This document shows positions 8,948 through 17,407 of a stretch of 64,000 nucleotides of DNA, piece after piece. The stretch lies in assembly GCF_016741815.1 (NCBI RefSeq), contig NZ_JAERRJ010000001.1, positions 186,001 through 250,000 of the forward strand, given 5' to 3'. The notes beneath the pieces were generated by a model. It was not told the origin of the DNA, did no database searches, and saw nothing but the letters and a program-made list of their open reading frames with translations. Position 1 is the first letter of the stretch. Every line of letters begins with the position of its first letter. The stretch is from Nocardia acididurans. Its GTDB lineage: Bacteria > Actinomycetota > Actinomycetes > Mycobacteriales > Mycobacteriaceae. The position numbers and the translations under genes were made by a program.

Positions 8948-9358
8948 TCAGGGAAGCACCTGCGGCACGACATCCGGCGCGATGGCACCGACCAGCACAC
9001 CGACCACGGTTCCGACGATAGCGCCATGAATGGCGCCACCGATCGCGCAGAACGGCGCGGCCAGAATGCCCACACCGGTAGCCGCACACATCGCGGCATT
9101 GGTCGCAGCCGACCCCACCGCACCGGCGGCAGCACCCGCGGCCGCACCATTGGCCAGCGGATCACTGTTGCGCGCATCAGGATTCGTAGCGATATCCAGC
9201 GGCACCCCATCGGCCACCGGCGCAGCCACAACCGGCTGCGCAACACCCGGCTCCACAACCTCCGCCGAAGCCGACCCGGCCCCGACGAAGGTCACCGCAA
9301 CCGCCACCGGCAGCGCGCCGACAACCAGCTTGCGGCCAGCATTATTGAGCGTGAACAT
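8948..9358 (-). CDS. Small secreted Ala/Gly-rich hypothetical protein
   Basis: A 136-residue protein with a Sec signal (cut near SASAEVV), a short linker and a C-terminal hydrophobic Ala/Gly-zipper region with two cysteines (MCAATG and FCAIGG). It lacks the beta domain of the related 4546-5310 product. The start ATG is preceded by GGGGAA. The Gly-zipper pattern is typical of proteins that insert into or stick to membranes. No function can be assigned. Confidence 0.72.
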   Translation of the reverse strand: MFTLNNAGRKLVVGALPVAVAVTFVGAGSASAEVVEPGVAQPVVAAPVADGVPLDIATNPDARNSDPLANGAAAGAAAGAVGSAATNAAMCAATGVGILAAPFCAIGGAIHGAIVGTVVGVLVGAIAPDVVPQVLP

Positions 9359-9947
9359 GATTCATTCCCCAGACTCCCCGACCCCGAATGCGCCGAACGA
9401 TATCGGCCGCGAATTGGACAACCGATTTGTATCCGATCGGCGGTACCAAGATCAAGTTGAATGTCACAGGCCGACAAGCCCTTTCGCGCTAAAAGTGTTT
9501 CATATCACAGGGCATGAAAACTTCGCATGACAGAATCTGCTCGCATCCGTCGGCCGACCGGGACGCCCATACTGAGGTCCAGGCTCGGCGCTTCGATCAG
9601 TGCTATGCCGACGATCTCAAGTTGGCGCACGTTTGCCGCTGTTTGGATCGGCGACGAAATCATGGTCGAAGAGCTTACGGTGCCCCCTATTGCGCCCACA
9701 TGCCCGGCAGTTGCGCCACCCGCGCTTTAGGATCGTGTTCTCTGACGTGAACTCATCACCTGCTGGGCAACCCTGTGGCACAGAGTGTTTCGACTTGGCG
9801 GCAGATGAAGCATCGACGGGCTGACGTCCGGCAATCCGGGTCGATCACGTACTCGTGGCCGAACTTCGGTACATGGTGAGCATCGAGACGACACTGAACG
9901 CAGCGGCGCCAACCCTTGGCGGTGTATTCGATTGTCAATTCGCTGAA
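9359..9947. other. Stretch without a supportable gene
   Basis: About 590 bases with mixed codon patterns in all frames. One minus-strand frame (9756-9938) has CVQC and CFIC pairs but lacks a ribosome-binding site and the usual third-position G/C bias. This looks like decayed DNA at the border of the tail locus. Confidence 0.5.
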
Positions 9948-10405
9948 CCCTTCAGCCGAGCGTCGAACCTGGTACTGACCACACGGAAAGGGTCGAATAC
10001 ACGTTTTTCCAGAGTGAGCAGGGCACGATCACCGCGACACTGGCGAATAGATTGTTCACGGTGACCGACGGAATTCTCACCATCGCCGACAACAACAGGA
10101 CCGTGATCGGCAGCGCTCCCCTCGCATTGAACATCAAGGGTGAAGCTGTCGCGTGGGACCCACAGATCGGCTCTGATGGACGCACGCTGACAGCCGCACC
10201 GATCAACGGTGAGGGCCATCAGGACGGACTGGCCAACCCCGTAGGGGCGCTGGCCGGATTTGTCGGCGGTGCGATGATCGGCATGCTGGGTCTGGTGGCG
10301 GGGGTGTTCACCCTCGGGCTCCTCATGCCGGTCACAGCCGTGGTCGGCCTGGGTGCCGGGGCGATCATCAGATTCACCGTGGGCGGGCAGGGACCCGCGC
10401 CCTAG
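9948..10405 (+). pseudogene. Broken relative of the DUF8020-like secreted protein
   Basis: From about 9948 the frame reads continuously to a TAG at 10403-10405 and encodes the beta domain (TITATLANRLFTVTDGIL, then DGRTLTAAP) and Ala/Gly C-terminus seen in the 4546-5310 product. An in-frame stop at about 9945 precedes it, and no signal peptide or good start remains; an AEP-like cleavage context appears in another frame, as if a frameshift had occurred. A short ORF from a TTG at 10052 could still be translated. Its stop overlaps the end of lysA by 4 bases, which makes it the left boundary of the tail locus. Confidence 0.6.
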
Positions 10406-11160
10406 GCTTCGAGCTTCTCCAGTCGGGAGAGAACCTCTGCGAGCGCGTCGACAACGGTGCGGCCGCCCAACTGGGGCCAGCCGCCGTACTGATTGGCATC
10501 GCGCTCGTTGAGCCCGCACAGCTGTTCGCGAATGTCTTTGACATCGCTGCCGATCGGGCCGCAGAAACCGGTGATGAAATCCTGGATCTGTTTGACTTCG
10601 GCTGCGCTCATGGGCGCGTCCTCTCCGTCGATGAGGGCCTGGACTTCGGCACGGAATTCGTCCATGTCTATCCCGGCGGGGTCGATCTTGCCCTCGTGCG
10701 AGTACTCGCGGTGGGCTACACAGTCGGAGGCGGTGCGGCCGATGCGGCGCAGAATGGCCGCGCAACCGCGCTTGTAGGCATCCAATTGTGCTGGGGTCCA
10801 ATCGGATCCGTCGCCGCGCGAGACGGCTTCGATGCCGATGGTGTGGTAGTTGGCGTTGTTGGTGGGCCAGCCCGGCCAGGAGCCGCGGCCGGCGTGCCAG
10901 CAGACTCCGGCGGCGATGACCCGGTAGGTGCCGTCCTTTTCGAGGACAAGTTGAGCCAGGGGACCGGGCAGGTCGGGGCGACCGTTCTGGACTATGCGCC
11001 AGTCGTTGCGACCGCCACCGGCGGTGTGGTGGCAGAGCACGCCGCGGATGTCGGCGAAGTCGCCGTGGCCGCGGTCGCGCCAGCCGTCATGTTCGAGAAC
11101 CCGTAGCCCGGCATCGCGCAGAACATCCGCCAGCCAGACAGGATCTCCCCTCCAGGACAA
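10402..11160 (-). CDS. Endolysin, N-acetylmuramoyl-L-alanine amidase (LysA)
   Basis: A 252-residue peptidoglycan amidase of the Amidase_2/PGRP fold. Zinc and catalytic residues are visible as His44/His45 (LCHHTAGG), His89 (CWHAGRG), His150 (VAHREYS) and Lys157 with Asp160 (GKIDP). A C-terminal helical region (residues about 190-252, ending in LSRLEKLEA) probably binds or oligomerises. The TTG start is chosen because GGAGG lies at the right distance. It is the last gene of the leftward tail operon and would complete cell lysis after the holins and LysB. Confidence 0.92.
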   Translation of the reverse strand: MSWRGDPVWLADVLRDAGLRVLEHDGWRDRGHGDFADIRGVLCHHTAGGGRNDWRIVQNGRPDLPGPLAQLVLEKDGTYRVIAAGVCWHAGRGSWPGWPTNNANYHTIGIEAVSRGDGSDWTPAQLDAYKRGCAAILRRIGRTASDCVAHREYSHEGKIDPAGIDMDEFRAEVQALIDGEDAPMSAAEVKQIQDFITGFCGPIGSDVKDIREQLCGLNERDANQYGGWPQLGGRTVVDALAEVLSRLEKLEA

Positions 11161-11173
11161 GGTTGTTCGCCTC

Positions 11174-11626
11174 CTAGATCAGGTCGAAGCTGAGGTATGT
11201 TGTCGCGCCGCTCGTTACGGTCGCGGAAGAACTGAACGGACCGCTGGTCGTATTCGTCATACGCACCCACAAGCGGTCGCCGGCCAGCAGCGAGACCTGG
11301 GTACCGGAAAGAGTCAGTGTCGACGTGGAGTTGACGAAGTCGGCGGTCTTGAGGACCTCGGTGTCGTTGCGCATGACCGCTGCTCGCAGTACGCCCCACT
11401 GCGAGCTCCATGCCGCGGTGAGTTTGACGCTGCACTGCACCATGACCGTCGCGTCGCCGCCGGAGACCAGCTCGTGGTTGACGATCGTGGTGTTGCCATA
11501 TCCGGTGCGGGCAACCCAATCGGCCAGTTTCAAGTTGGCGGTGTCAGCGGGGACGAGCTGGTTGCCGCTTTTGTCCATTCCCATCGGCGCAGGCCCAGCA
11601 CTGGGAGCAATGACCGTGAAGGGCAT
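11174..11626 (-). CDS. Small tail-associated beta-sandwich protein
   Basis: A 150-residue protein rich in Thr, Ser and Val with a pattern of beta strands. The start MPFTV is chosen over an upstream ATG because AAAGGAA sits before it. The last part (GDRLWVRMTNTTSG to TYLSFDL) resembles the C-termini of the next two upstream genes, which suggests repeated jelly-roll or C1q-like binding modules. Its position between fibre genes and lysA fits a receptor-binding or fibre-tip role, which is inferred. Confidence 0.7.
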   Translation of the reverse strand: MPFTVIAPSAGPAPMGMDKSGNQLVPADTANLKLADWVARTGYGNTTIVNHELVSGGDATVMVQCSVKLTAAWSSQWGVLRAAVMRNDTEVLKTADFVNSTSTLTLSGTQVSLLAGDRLWVRMTNTTSGPFSSSATVTSGATTYLSFDLI

Positions 11627-11659
11627 CAGGCGTTCCTTTCGGTGGTTGGTCACGAATGA

Positions 11660-12118
11660 TCAGGTGACGCGGACAAAGGCAGCGGCACCAGCGGCGATGG
11701 ACGGATTCTGGTTGTTGAACGCCCAATCACCCAGAGCCTGCAGGGTGATGACATCGCCGGTCGCCACGGTGTATGTGCCGGATACCGTGACCGTCGTCGT
11801 GACTTTCTCGGGGCAGGTTTTCGCGACTCCGGTGACGGCCACGGTGCTGTCGTTGACCCGCAGCCGCAGCGTCACGTCGGCGCCGAGGCTGGAATGGCCC
11901 GTGAACGCCACGGATGCCGCCAGGGTGGCGCCGATCTTGCCTTCCTGCACGACCAGACCGTCCCCGGATACCGAGACCTCCGACCCGGGATAGTCCGGGT
12001 CGGCGATCCATGTGGGGATGAGCCGCCAGGATTCGTCCAGACCCGCCCAGGCCGCGCCGGATTTCCTCATCGCCGAGGGTGCAAAGGATTCTCCGCCGCC
12101 GATGACAAGGAGCGACAT
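11660..12118 (-). CDS. Small tail-associated beta-sandwich protein
   Basis: A 152-residue beta-rich protein ending in TVATGDVITLQALGDWAF and AGAAAFVRVT, similar in style to its neighbours. Its ATG overlaps the stop of the 12118-13410 gene (TGATG), so translation is probably coupled. It may form the tip of the fibre encoded just upstream. No enzymatic motif is seen. Confidence 0.7.
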   Translation of the reverse strand: MSLLVIGGGESFAPSAMRKSGAAWAGLDESWRLIPTWIADPDYPGSEVSVSGDGLVVQEGKIGATLAASVAFTGHSSLGADVTLRLRVNDSTVAVTGVAKTCPEKVTTTVTVSGTYTVATGDVITLQALGDWAFNNQNPSIAAGAAAFVRVT

Positions 12119-13410
12119 CAGGCGGTCACACCTTTGAGACTCGCCTGAAGCCCCTTGCCGGCGGGACTGTCTGCGCTGGTGATGTGGACAGTGATCCGCT
12201 CACCCGCGGTGAAAGCCCAAGGGCCACCGGCGGTTACCGTCGTGTCCAGGGCGTGGTTGGCGGCGGCGATGGTTGCCGCGGTGCCCGCGATCGCAGTACC
12301 GTTGCGACGCAATTCGACCACCAGGTTGCCGGTCCCCGCAGTTTCACCACGGTAGGTGATGGATGTGATGCTGAGGTTGCGTTCGATGCGCAGGCCCTCG
12401 GGCATTACCGTTCCCGGACCGGTTGCCCGGTTTCCAGTGTGAGACTTGAACGCGATGTCGTAGACCTGACCAGCGGAAGTCGGTGTGCGAGAGTCGCTCA
12501 GGCGCGAATCGGTGTTCGCGACAGCAGCGAGGGCGGCGCGCCCGGCTGCGGCATCGGCTGCGGCCAGCAGGGACCGACCGAAGGCGCTCGAGTCGGAAAT
12601 CTGTGCGGCCGTGTGCGTATGTGTGGTCGGGGGTCGCGGATCCGCGAGGCGCGGATCGTCACCGGCGACCGCTGTGGTGGCTGTGCCGCCGATTGTCGGC
12701 GCGAAGGTCGCGGGCTTGCCCGTGATCCCGGCCCAGTCGGTGGTGCCCGCGGGCCCGCGGATGACGGTGCCCTGCCCGTTCGGCGTCCAGCCGCCGGCCG
12801 CGGCGCGGTAGATGTACAGCAGGCCATCGGCTTTGACGACATATTGCGCGCCCTCAGGGGGTGCGGCAGGCAACTGTACGTACGTGGCTGCCTGACCATC
12901 GATCTGGATGCCCGTCCCACGTTCGCCGCGCACCACCGCGTTACCCGCGCTGGCGGGAACCGGCGCGGCCAAGGTGAGATCGACCAGTCCAGTGGAGCCT
13001 TCATCCGGCTGCTCGGGATTCGGACCTGCGAAGTATTCGGCCACATCGAAGCTGAACGACTCCAGGGGAACTGGTCGGCCGTCGTAGTTCAGCTCGAACG
13101 AGACACGCCAGGTCCAGTCCCTCGGATTGGTCTCGTCACCCGGTGCGACCAGTCGAACTCCACGCCTTCCCCGCCAGGTGAGATAACCGAATTCGTCCAG
13201 CTGGCACTCGTAGTGCTCGGGCAGTTGCACATATGTCGCCGGCACCGGCTGTGCGCCCGCGACCAGGATCTTCGGCGCGTCAGCGGTAAAGGTGACCGTA
13301 CCGCTCAGCGGCGGGAACTCCGGTAGGTCTTCGATGTCCGGCCCGTCGGCGACATTCGCGAGGAAGCGTCCGACGACCTTGCCGTATTTCAGCGGAGGCA
13401 ATTCGGCCAT
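12118..13410 (-). CDS. Minor tail / tail fibre protein
   Basis: A 430-residue protein. The N-terminal domain (about residues 1-150, beginning AELPPLKYGKV) resembles phage baseplate-anchoring fibre domains. A middle region has WAGITGKPATFAP and TTHTHTAAQISD stretches typical of siphophage fibres, and the C-terminal 100 residues are a beta sandwich (TSITYRGETAGTGNLVVELRR). AAAGGA precedes the ATG. Attachment to the tail tip and host recognition are inferred from family resemblance and position. Confidence 0.8.
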   Translation of the reverse strand: MAELPPLKYGKVVGRFLANVADGPDIEDLPEFPPLSGTVTFTADAPKILVAGAQPVPATYVQLPEHYECQLDEFGYLTWRGRRGVRLVAPGDETNPRDWTWRVSFELNYDGRPVPLESFSFDVAEYFAGPNPEQPDEGSTGLVDLTLAAPVPASAGNAVVRGERGTGIQIDGQAATYVQLPAAPPEGAQYVVKADGLLYIYRAAAGGWTPNGQGTVIRGPAGTTDWAGITGKPATFAPTIGGTATTAVAGDDPRLADPRPPTTHTHTAAQISDSSAFGRSLLAAADAAAGRAALAAVANTDSRLSDSRTPTSAGQVYDIAFKSHTGNRATGPGTVMPEGLRIERNLSITSITYRGETAGTGNLVVELRRNGTAIAGTAATIAAANHALDTTVTAGGPWAFTAGERITVHITSADSPAGKGLQASLKGVTA

Positions 13411-13595
13411 GAGCCATGTCCTTTCGGGAGCCGAGGCAGGCGGTTTTCAACCCGCCCCGAAGTGGGTTTGATACAGACCGCGATTTGATTTCGCAGGCGC
13501 GCTTGGAAGTTCGAAAGAGCGACGGACCGAGATCAGCTCGGATCGGCCGCCCTGAAGGTGAAGCTCCTTCGCCGAGATTCACCTACGATCTCGAT

Positions 13596-14450
13596 GTGCG
13601 TGGAGCTCTGCTGAAGGCGGTACCCCTGTGGCTGTGGGGGGTGGGCGCTAGTTTTCTCATCATGTTCGCTTTGGCAGCCACACAGCTGCCGGCGACCTGG
13701 GCGGTGCGTGAGGGCAACGGAACATACGGCACCTGGGTCGCGACCAGGTCCATCTGTGAGTACCGCACCTGCCGGACTGTGGGCGACTTCCACCCCGACA
13801 GAGGCGGAACGATACGGACGGACATCGGCTTGACCGGAGCGCGGGAAGCGCCGATCGGATCCCGCTATCGCGCCATCGATACCGATGGCTGGGAGAACTC
13901 GGTCTACATTCCAGGCTACAAAGATGCCTTTTCCGGAAGGTTATGGACGAGTGCCCTGTTCCTGGTCCTCCTCGGGGCGTGGTTCGCAGGGGTCGTCCAT
14001 ATCGCTCGCAAACGCTCGAACCGCATCGCCCAGGATGCGATGGACAACGGAACGGACGACGAAGACACCATCCTCGATCGAGAGATCAAACGCTTCGGAG
14101 CAGGCGCGCGACGCGGGGCGCGATTGCTGTCGAAAAACGTGCACGAACTCGATGTGCCGTTGCCCATGCCGCACGATGCAGCTGTCCGCCACGTGCAGAC
14201 CCGGCTGGAAAACGAAGGTGGGCCACTACACGAACTGAGGGGCTGGCGAACGGAGTCACGGCGCGTATTCCGTTTCGTGTTCAGATCGGGCCGTCGATAC
14301 TCGAACCCAGCCGTCATAACCGTGGCTGTGCTGTCGGTCGATTCGACCAACAGCACAGCCCGAGTCCGAGGAGTCGCCAAAGCACCACTGGCCCAACGAG
14401 ACAGCGGGAAGAAGGCCGCCCTACAGGTAGCGCGAAGGCTGTCCGCGTAA
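13596..14450 (+). CDS. Opposite-strand membrane protein inside the tail locus
   Basis: A protein of up to 344 residues if started at 13416, but that ATG overlaps the ribosome-binding region of the opposite gene. A GTG at 13596 (VRGALLKAVPLW) or a TTG at 13503 is more plausible. It has two membrane spans (LWLWGVGASFLIMFALAA and LWTSALFLVLLGAWFAGVVHIA), an extracytoplasmic loop with two cysteines (ICEYRTC), and a basic cytoplasmic C-terminal domain. It is not a recognised phage structural protein. It converges with the 14486-16294 gene 35 bases away, so an immunity or exclusion role is possible but unproven. Confidence 0.65.
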   Translation: MRGALLKAVPLWLWGVGASFLIMFALAATQLPATWAVREGNGTYGTWVATRSICEYRTCRTVGDFHPDRGGTIRTDIGLTGAREAPIGSRYRAIDTDGWENSVYIPGYKDAFSGRLWTSALFLVLLGAWFAGVVHIARKRSNRIAQDAMDNGTDDEDTILDREIKRFGAGARRGARLLSKNVHELDVPLPMPHDAAVRHVQTRLENEGGPLHELRGWRTESRRVFRFVFRSGRRYSNPAVITVAVLSVDSTNSTARVRGVAKAPLAQRDSGKKAALQVARRLSA

Positions 14451-14485
14451 ACAACCTGGCTTTCACGCAAACCCGTGAGCCCCCA

Positions 14486-16294
14486 CTACTTGAACGGTTT
14501 CTCGGCCGCCCATCCGCCGATGGCGCCTCCCAGGTAGCCGCCGACCATCGCACCGACAATGGCACCCGCAGGCCCACCAACCGCGAATCCGAGGGCCGCT
14601 CCCGCGTATGAGCCGCCGATTCCGCCGACTGTCGCCCCGACGCCCGAGGAAATGGCTTCGTCCAGATCCTTTTCGCCATTGTTATAGGCATCGATCGACG
14701 CGTAGGTGGAGATTCCTGCGGTCGCCAGCGGTCCACCCACTTTGCCGAGCTTGCTGAGAATATTGCCGGCGTTGGCCAACCGGCTGGCTTCATCTGTTGC
14801 TTCGAGGCTCTCCGTGAACAGCCACTTCGACAGGTTCGCACCGGGCTGACCCGTGCGGTTCTTGAGGTTGTCCAGCGATAGCTCCTTCAGGAGCGCCGCA
14901 CGCTGCGCCATGTTCATCGACTTGATGTCCAAGCCCTCGCCGAGTTCGTCCAGCCCTTGGAAAATGCCGCTGGCCAGCACGCCGGAACTGTTGATATAGG
15001 GATGCTGTACAGCTCCGTCGATCGTCGAGTTGAGAAAGTCCATCGCCAATTCGATCTGGCCCGGCAGCACCAGCTCCGCTGCTACATCCAGCGGATTCAA
15101 CTCCGGTTCGCCGTCGGCCGGCGCGTCTACGGTGAGGACCGATCCATCCTTGAACTCGACGGCGACGGACCCGTCGGGCTTACGGATGACGACGCCGCTG
15201 AGGCCATCGCCGTTGTCGTACTCGATGCTTCCGTCCGGACGCCGGGCCATCTGAGCCCCCGTAGTATTCGAGAAGGCGACGAGTTCTTCCTTGCCATCGG
15301 GCGCAACGGTATACGTTTCGAACTGGGTTGCACCGCGCGAATCGGTGACTGCCCTGCTGGTGATGCCGTTGGCCCCAGGAATCTCGGTGATGATCCCGGC
15401 CCCGTCCGGTAGGGGCACGGAATTGCCCATCGGCGTCCGAGTCCCATCACTGCCGATCGAGTAGAGCCCGATGCTCCCGTCGGGGCGGGGAACGGATTCG
15501 AGCGTCAGGGTGCTGCCATCAGGGTTCGTAATCCTGGTGTCGACGATGCCGGAGCCGTCGCTGCGTGGTGTCGACACCGAACTACTCTGGGTACCAGTTG
15601 GATTTCGGACGGTCGTCTGCACACTGTTGTCTGGGCCCGGACGCGAGGTGATGACGCTGGGGACGCCACTGGGGTTCGGTGCCACGGTGACCGTGGTTCC
15701 ATCCGGGCCCGTTTCTCGGACAGGCACACCCTCTTGCTGGGCGAGAATCACGCCCAGGGGCGAGATCCCGAGCTGCGCTGGATCGGTAACGACATTCGAC
15801 TCAGGGTTCTCGCTCAGCGTGACGTTGAACGGGAACGGAAGCTCCGACGTGTCCGTGGGCGGAACCTGCTGTCGTGGAGGCACTTCGGTCCGCGCCGGAC
15901 CTGAGACGAACGACAATCCGGGACGGACGGGCGTTGCCGCAGTGTCGGCGCCGGTCGTGATCGTCTGCTCGCGTTCGAAGGAGTCGACGAGCCGCTGACT
16001 GCGGTTGAGCCGGTCGATCATGCGGGCCGTGGCGGTCGAGTTCATCCCATTCATGTTGAACACTCGCCCGGGCCGCTTCGGGCCGGATTCGCCGGTGGAG
16101 ACCGCTGCGGCGAGCTCACCGGCGAGCGGCGACCACACCGACAGCTGATCGATGGCCGCCTGGTCCAGTACCGCACGACCCGCACTCACCAGCTCGCCAG
16201 GCACCTGGTCGAGCGCTGCGGTCAGGTACGGCCCGATCAGGTCGACCAGGCTCTTGATGTCATCGGAGTTGACATCCGCGATGGATTTCGCCAC
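14486..16294 (-). CDS. Large tail-locus protein with PDG repeats and a Gly-zipper C-terminus
   Basis: A 602-residue protein from a GTG preceded by GAGGTG. Residues 1-70 are helical; residues 78-101 (VFNMNGMNSTATARMIDRLN) match the C-terminal motif of the tape-measure-like protein at 22486-24789. A Pro-rich linker follows. Residues about 190-370 repeat PDGS/PDGT units with alternating strands. The C-terminal 60 residues (GGIGGSYAGAALGFAVGGPA and on) form a Gly zipper of the kind found in pore-forming or membrane-inserting proteins. I do not recognise the whole protein. A second tape-measure-related or effector protein are the two readings I consider. Confidence 0.7.
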   Translation of the reverse strand: MAKSIADVNSDDIKSLVDLIGPYLTAALDQVPGELVSAGRAVLDQAAIDQLSVWSPLAGELAAAVSTGESGPKRPGRVFNMNGMNSTATARMIDRLNRSQRLVDSFEREQTITTGADTAATPVRPGLSFVSGPARTEVPPRQQVPPTDTSELPFPFNVTLSENPESNVVTDPAQLGISPLGVILAQQEGVPVRETGPDGTTVTVAPNPSGVPSVITSRPGPDNSVQTTVRNPTGTQSSSVSTPRSDGSGIVDTRITNPDGSTLTLESVPRPDGSIGLYSIGSDGTRTPMGNSVPLPDGAGIITEIPGANGITSRAVTDSRGATQFETYTVAPDGKEELVAFSNTTGAQMARRPDGSIEYDNGDGLSGVVIRKPDGSVAVEFKDGSVLTVDAPADGEPELNPLDVAAELVLPGQIELAMDFLNSTIDGAVQHPYINSSGVLASGIFQGLDELGEGLDIKSMNMAQRAALLKELSLDNLKNRTGQPGANLSKWLFTESLEATDEASRLANAGNILSKLGKVGGPLATAGISTYASIDAYNNGEKDLDEAISSGVGATVGGIGGSYAGAALGFAVGGPAGAIVGAMVGGYLGGAIGGWAAEKPFK

Positions 16295-16339
16295 GGGGAC
16301 ACCTCATCTGCGATCGGAGTTGTTGAAATACACCGCGGT

Positions 16340-17377
16340 TCACACCGCCCGTGCCTCGACGATGAGCTGGGCTTCCTCGGGGAGCACGGTGTAAGCGGCC
16401 TCGCCCTGAGTGCGTTGCACGATGATGTACAACGTCACGGTCTGGTTTGCGGGCACGACGCCGGCGGTGGAGGCGGGACCGAGCGGATGCTGGAATCTGG
16501 GGGCGATCAGAATCCAGTCCCAGTTATTTTTGTTGGGCCCGTAACCACCGGCTACAAGCTCACCTGCCGGGCCGCCGAGACGCACCTCGACATCGCAGCG
16601 GTTGCCGTTGGCCGCACTCACTTTGAGGTCACCGGTGACATGCGGACGCCATGCCACCGGCTGCCCCGGAATCGTCAGGCTGGCGACGACTTTGGTCCGA
16701 TCACGGATGTTCGCGCCACCTTGGAACTGTCCCTGGCCGATGGTCCACGGACCACCGAGGCGAGGGCTGGGCCTGGGTACGAACCGATCGGCTGCAGCGT
16801 CCCACGCGAGCAGGTAATCGCCGCCCAGTGGATGCGCGTCATCGACCAGGACATCAGCGGCGTCCTGGATACGGCCGGCCTCGCCAGGCCCCCCGGGCGG
16901 GCCCGTTTCGCCGCGCGGGATTGTGATCATGAGATGTTGCGCGGGCGCGGTACCGGTGAGCTCCGCGATCGCCGTGGAGCCCGCGGGCGCTGCCACTCCC
17001 GAACCGGAGAAGCGATTCGGCGACCCCTGCCGTCCACTGCGTCCGAAAGCCGCTTCGAAGGCAATGAATTCGAGACCTGTCCAGTAGTAGATGGCATTCT
17101 CGGAAACCACCCGCCAGGCCTTCCGAGCATCCGCGGTGGTCAGCATGAGACTTCGCAGTGCGTCCGGATCAGTGATATCGCCCTGCCAGAACCACGGCCA
17201 GGCCGCTGCGCCTTCCGGCCCGATTTCCCCCTCGGGCCCCTCCCGGATCTCGATGAGCGCCTCGCGATCGACGATCTCCAGGGGGTTGACCGTGTACGGC
17301 AACCCGACGGAATCGGAGACGCCACGCATGGCGATCATCACGTCTTCGTCGTAGACGACAGTCTGTTCGTTTGTCAT
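16340..17377 (-). CDS. Collagen-like minor tail protein (adhesin paralogue 3)
   Basis: A 345-residue protein with short collagen-like segments (GPEGEIGPEG, GETGPPGGPGEAG), a conserved WQGDITDPDALRSL to AWRVVSENAIYYW segment, and a C-terminal beta domain of about 150 residues (GGPWTIGQG to LIVEARAV). The two genes immediately upstream encode the same layout, so this is one of three tandem paralogues. GGAGCTGAC precedes the ATG. Phage tail adhesins with Gly-X-Y linkers commonly bind host surfaces; that role is inferred. Confidence 0.8.
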   Translation of the reverse strand: MTNEQTVVYDEDVMIAMRGVSDSVGLPYTVNPLEIVDREALIEIREGPEGEIGPEGAAAWPWFWQGDITDPDALRSLMLTTADARKAWRVVSENAIYYWTGLEFIAFEAAFGRSGRQGSPNRFSGSGVAAPAGSTAIAELTGTAPAQHLMITIPRGETGPPGGPGEAGRIQDAADVLVDDAHPLGGDYLLAWDAAADRFVPRPSPRLGGPWTIGQGQFQGGANIRDRTKVVASLTIPGQPVAWRPHVTGDLKVSAANGNRCDVEVRLGGPAGELVAGGYGPNKNNWDWILIAPRFQHPLGPASTAGVVPANQTVTLYIIVQRTQGEAAYTVLPEEAQLIVEARAV

Positions 17378-17407
17378 GTCAGCTCCGTGCTCTTCTTGGC
17401 TCGGTTC

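Noticed and set aside
9756..9938. Minus-strand frame with two CxxC pairs
   Set aside because: It resembles a zinc-binding peptide, but there is no ribosome-binding site, codon use is not typical, and the surrounding DNA looks decayed.
13416..13595. N-terminal extension of the 13596-14450 membrane protein
   Set aside because: The ATG at 13416 lies 6 bases from the opposite gene's start and inside its ribosome-binding region, leaving no room for promoters. A later start is more likely, though not proven.
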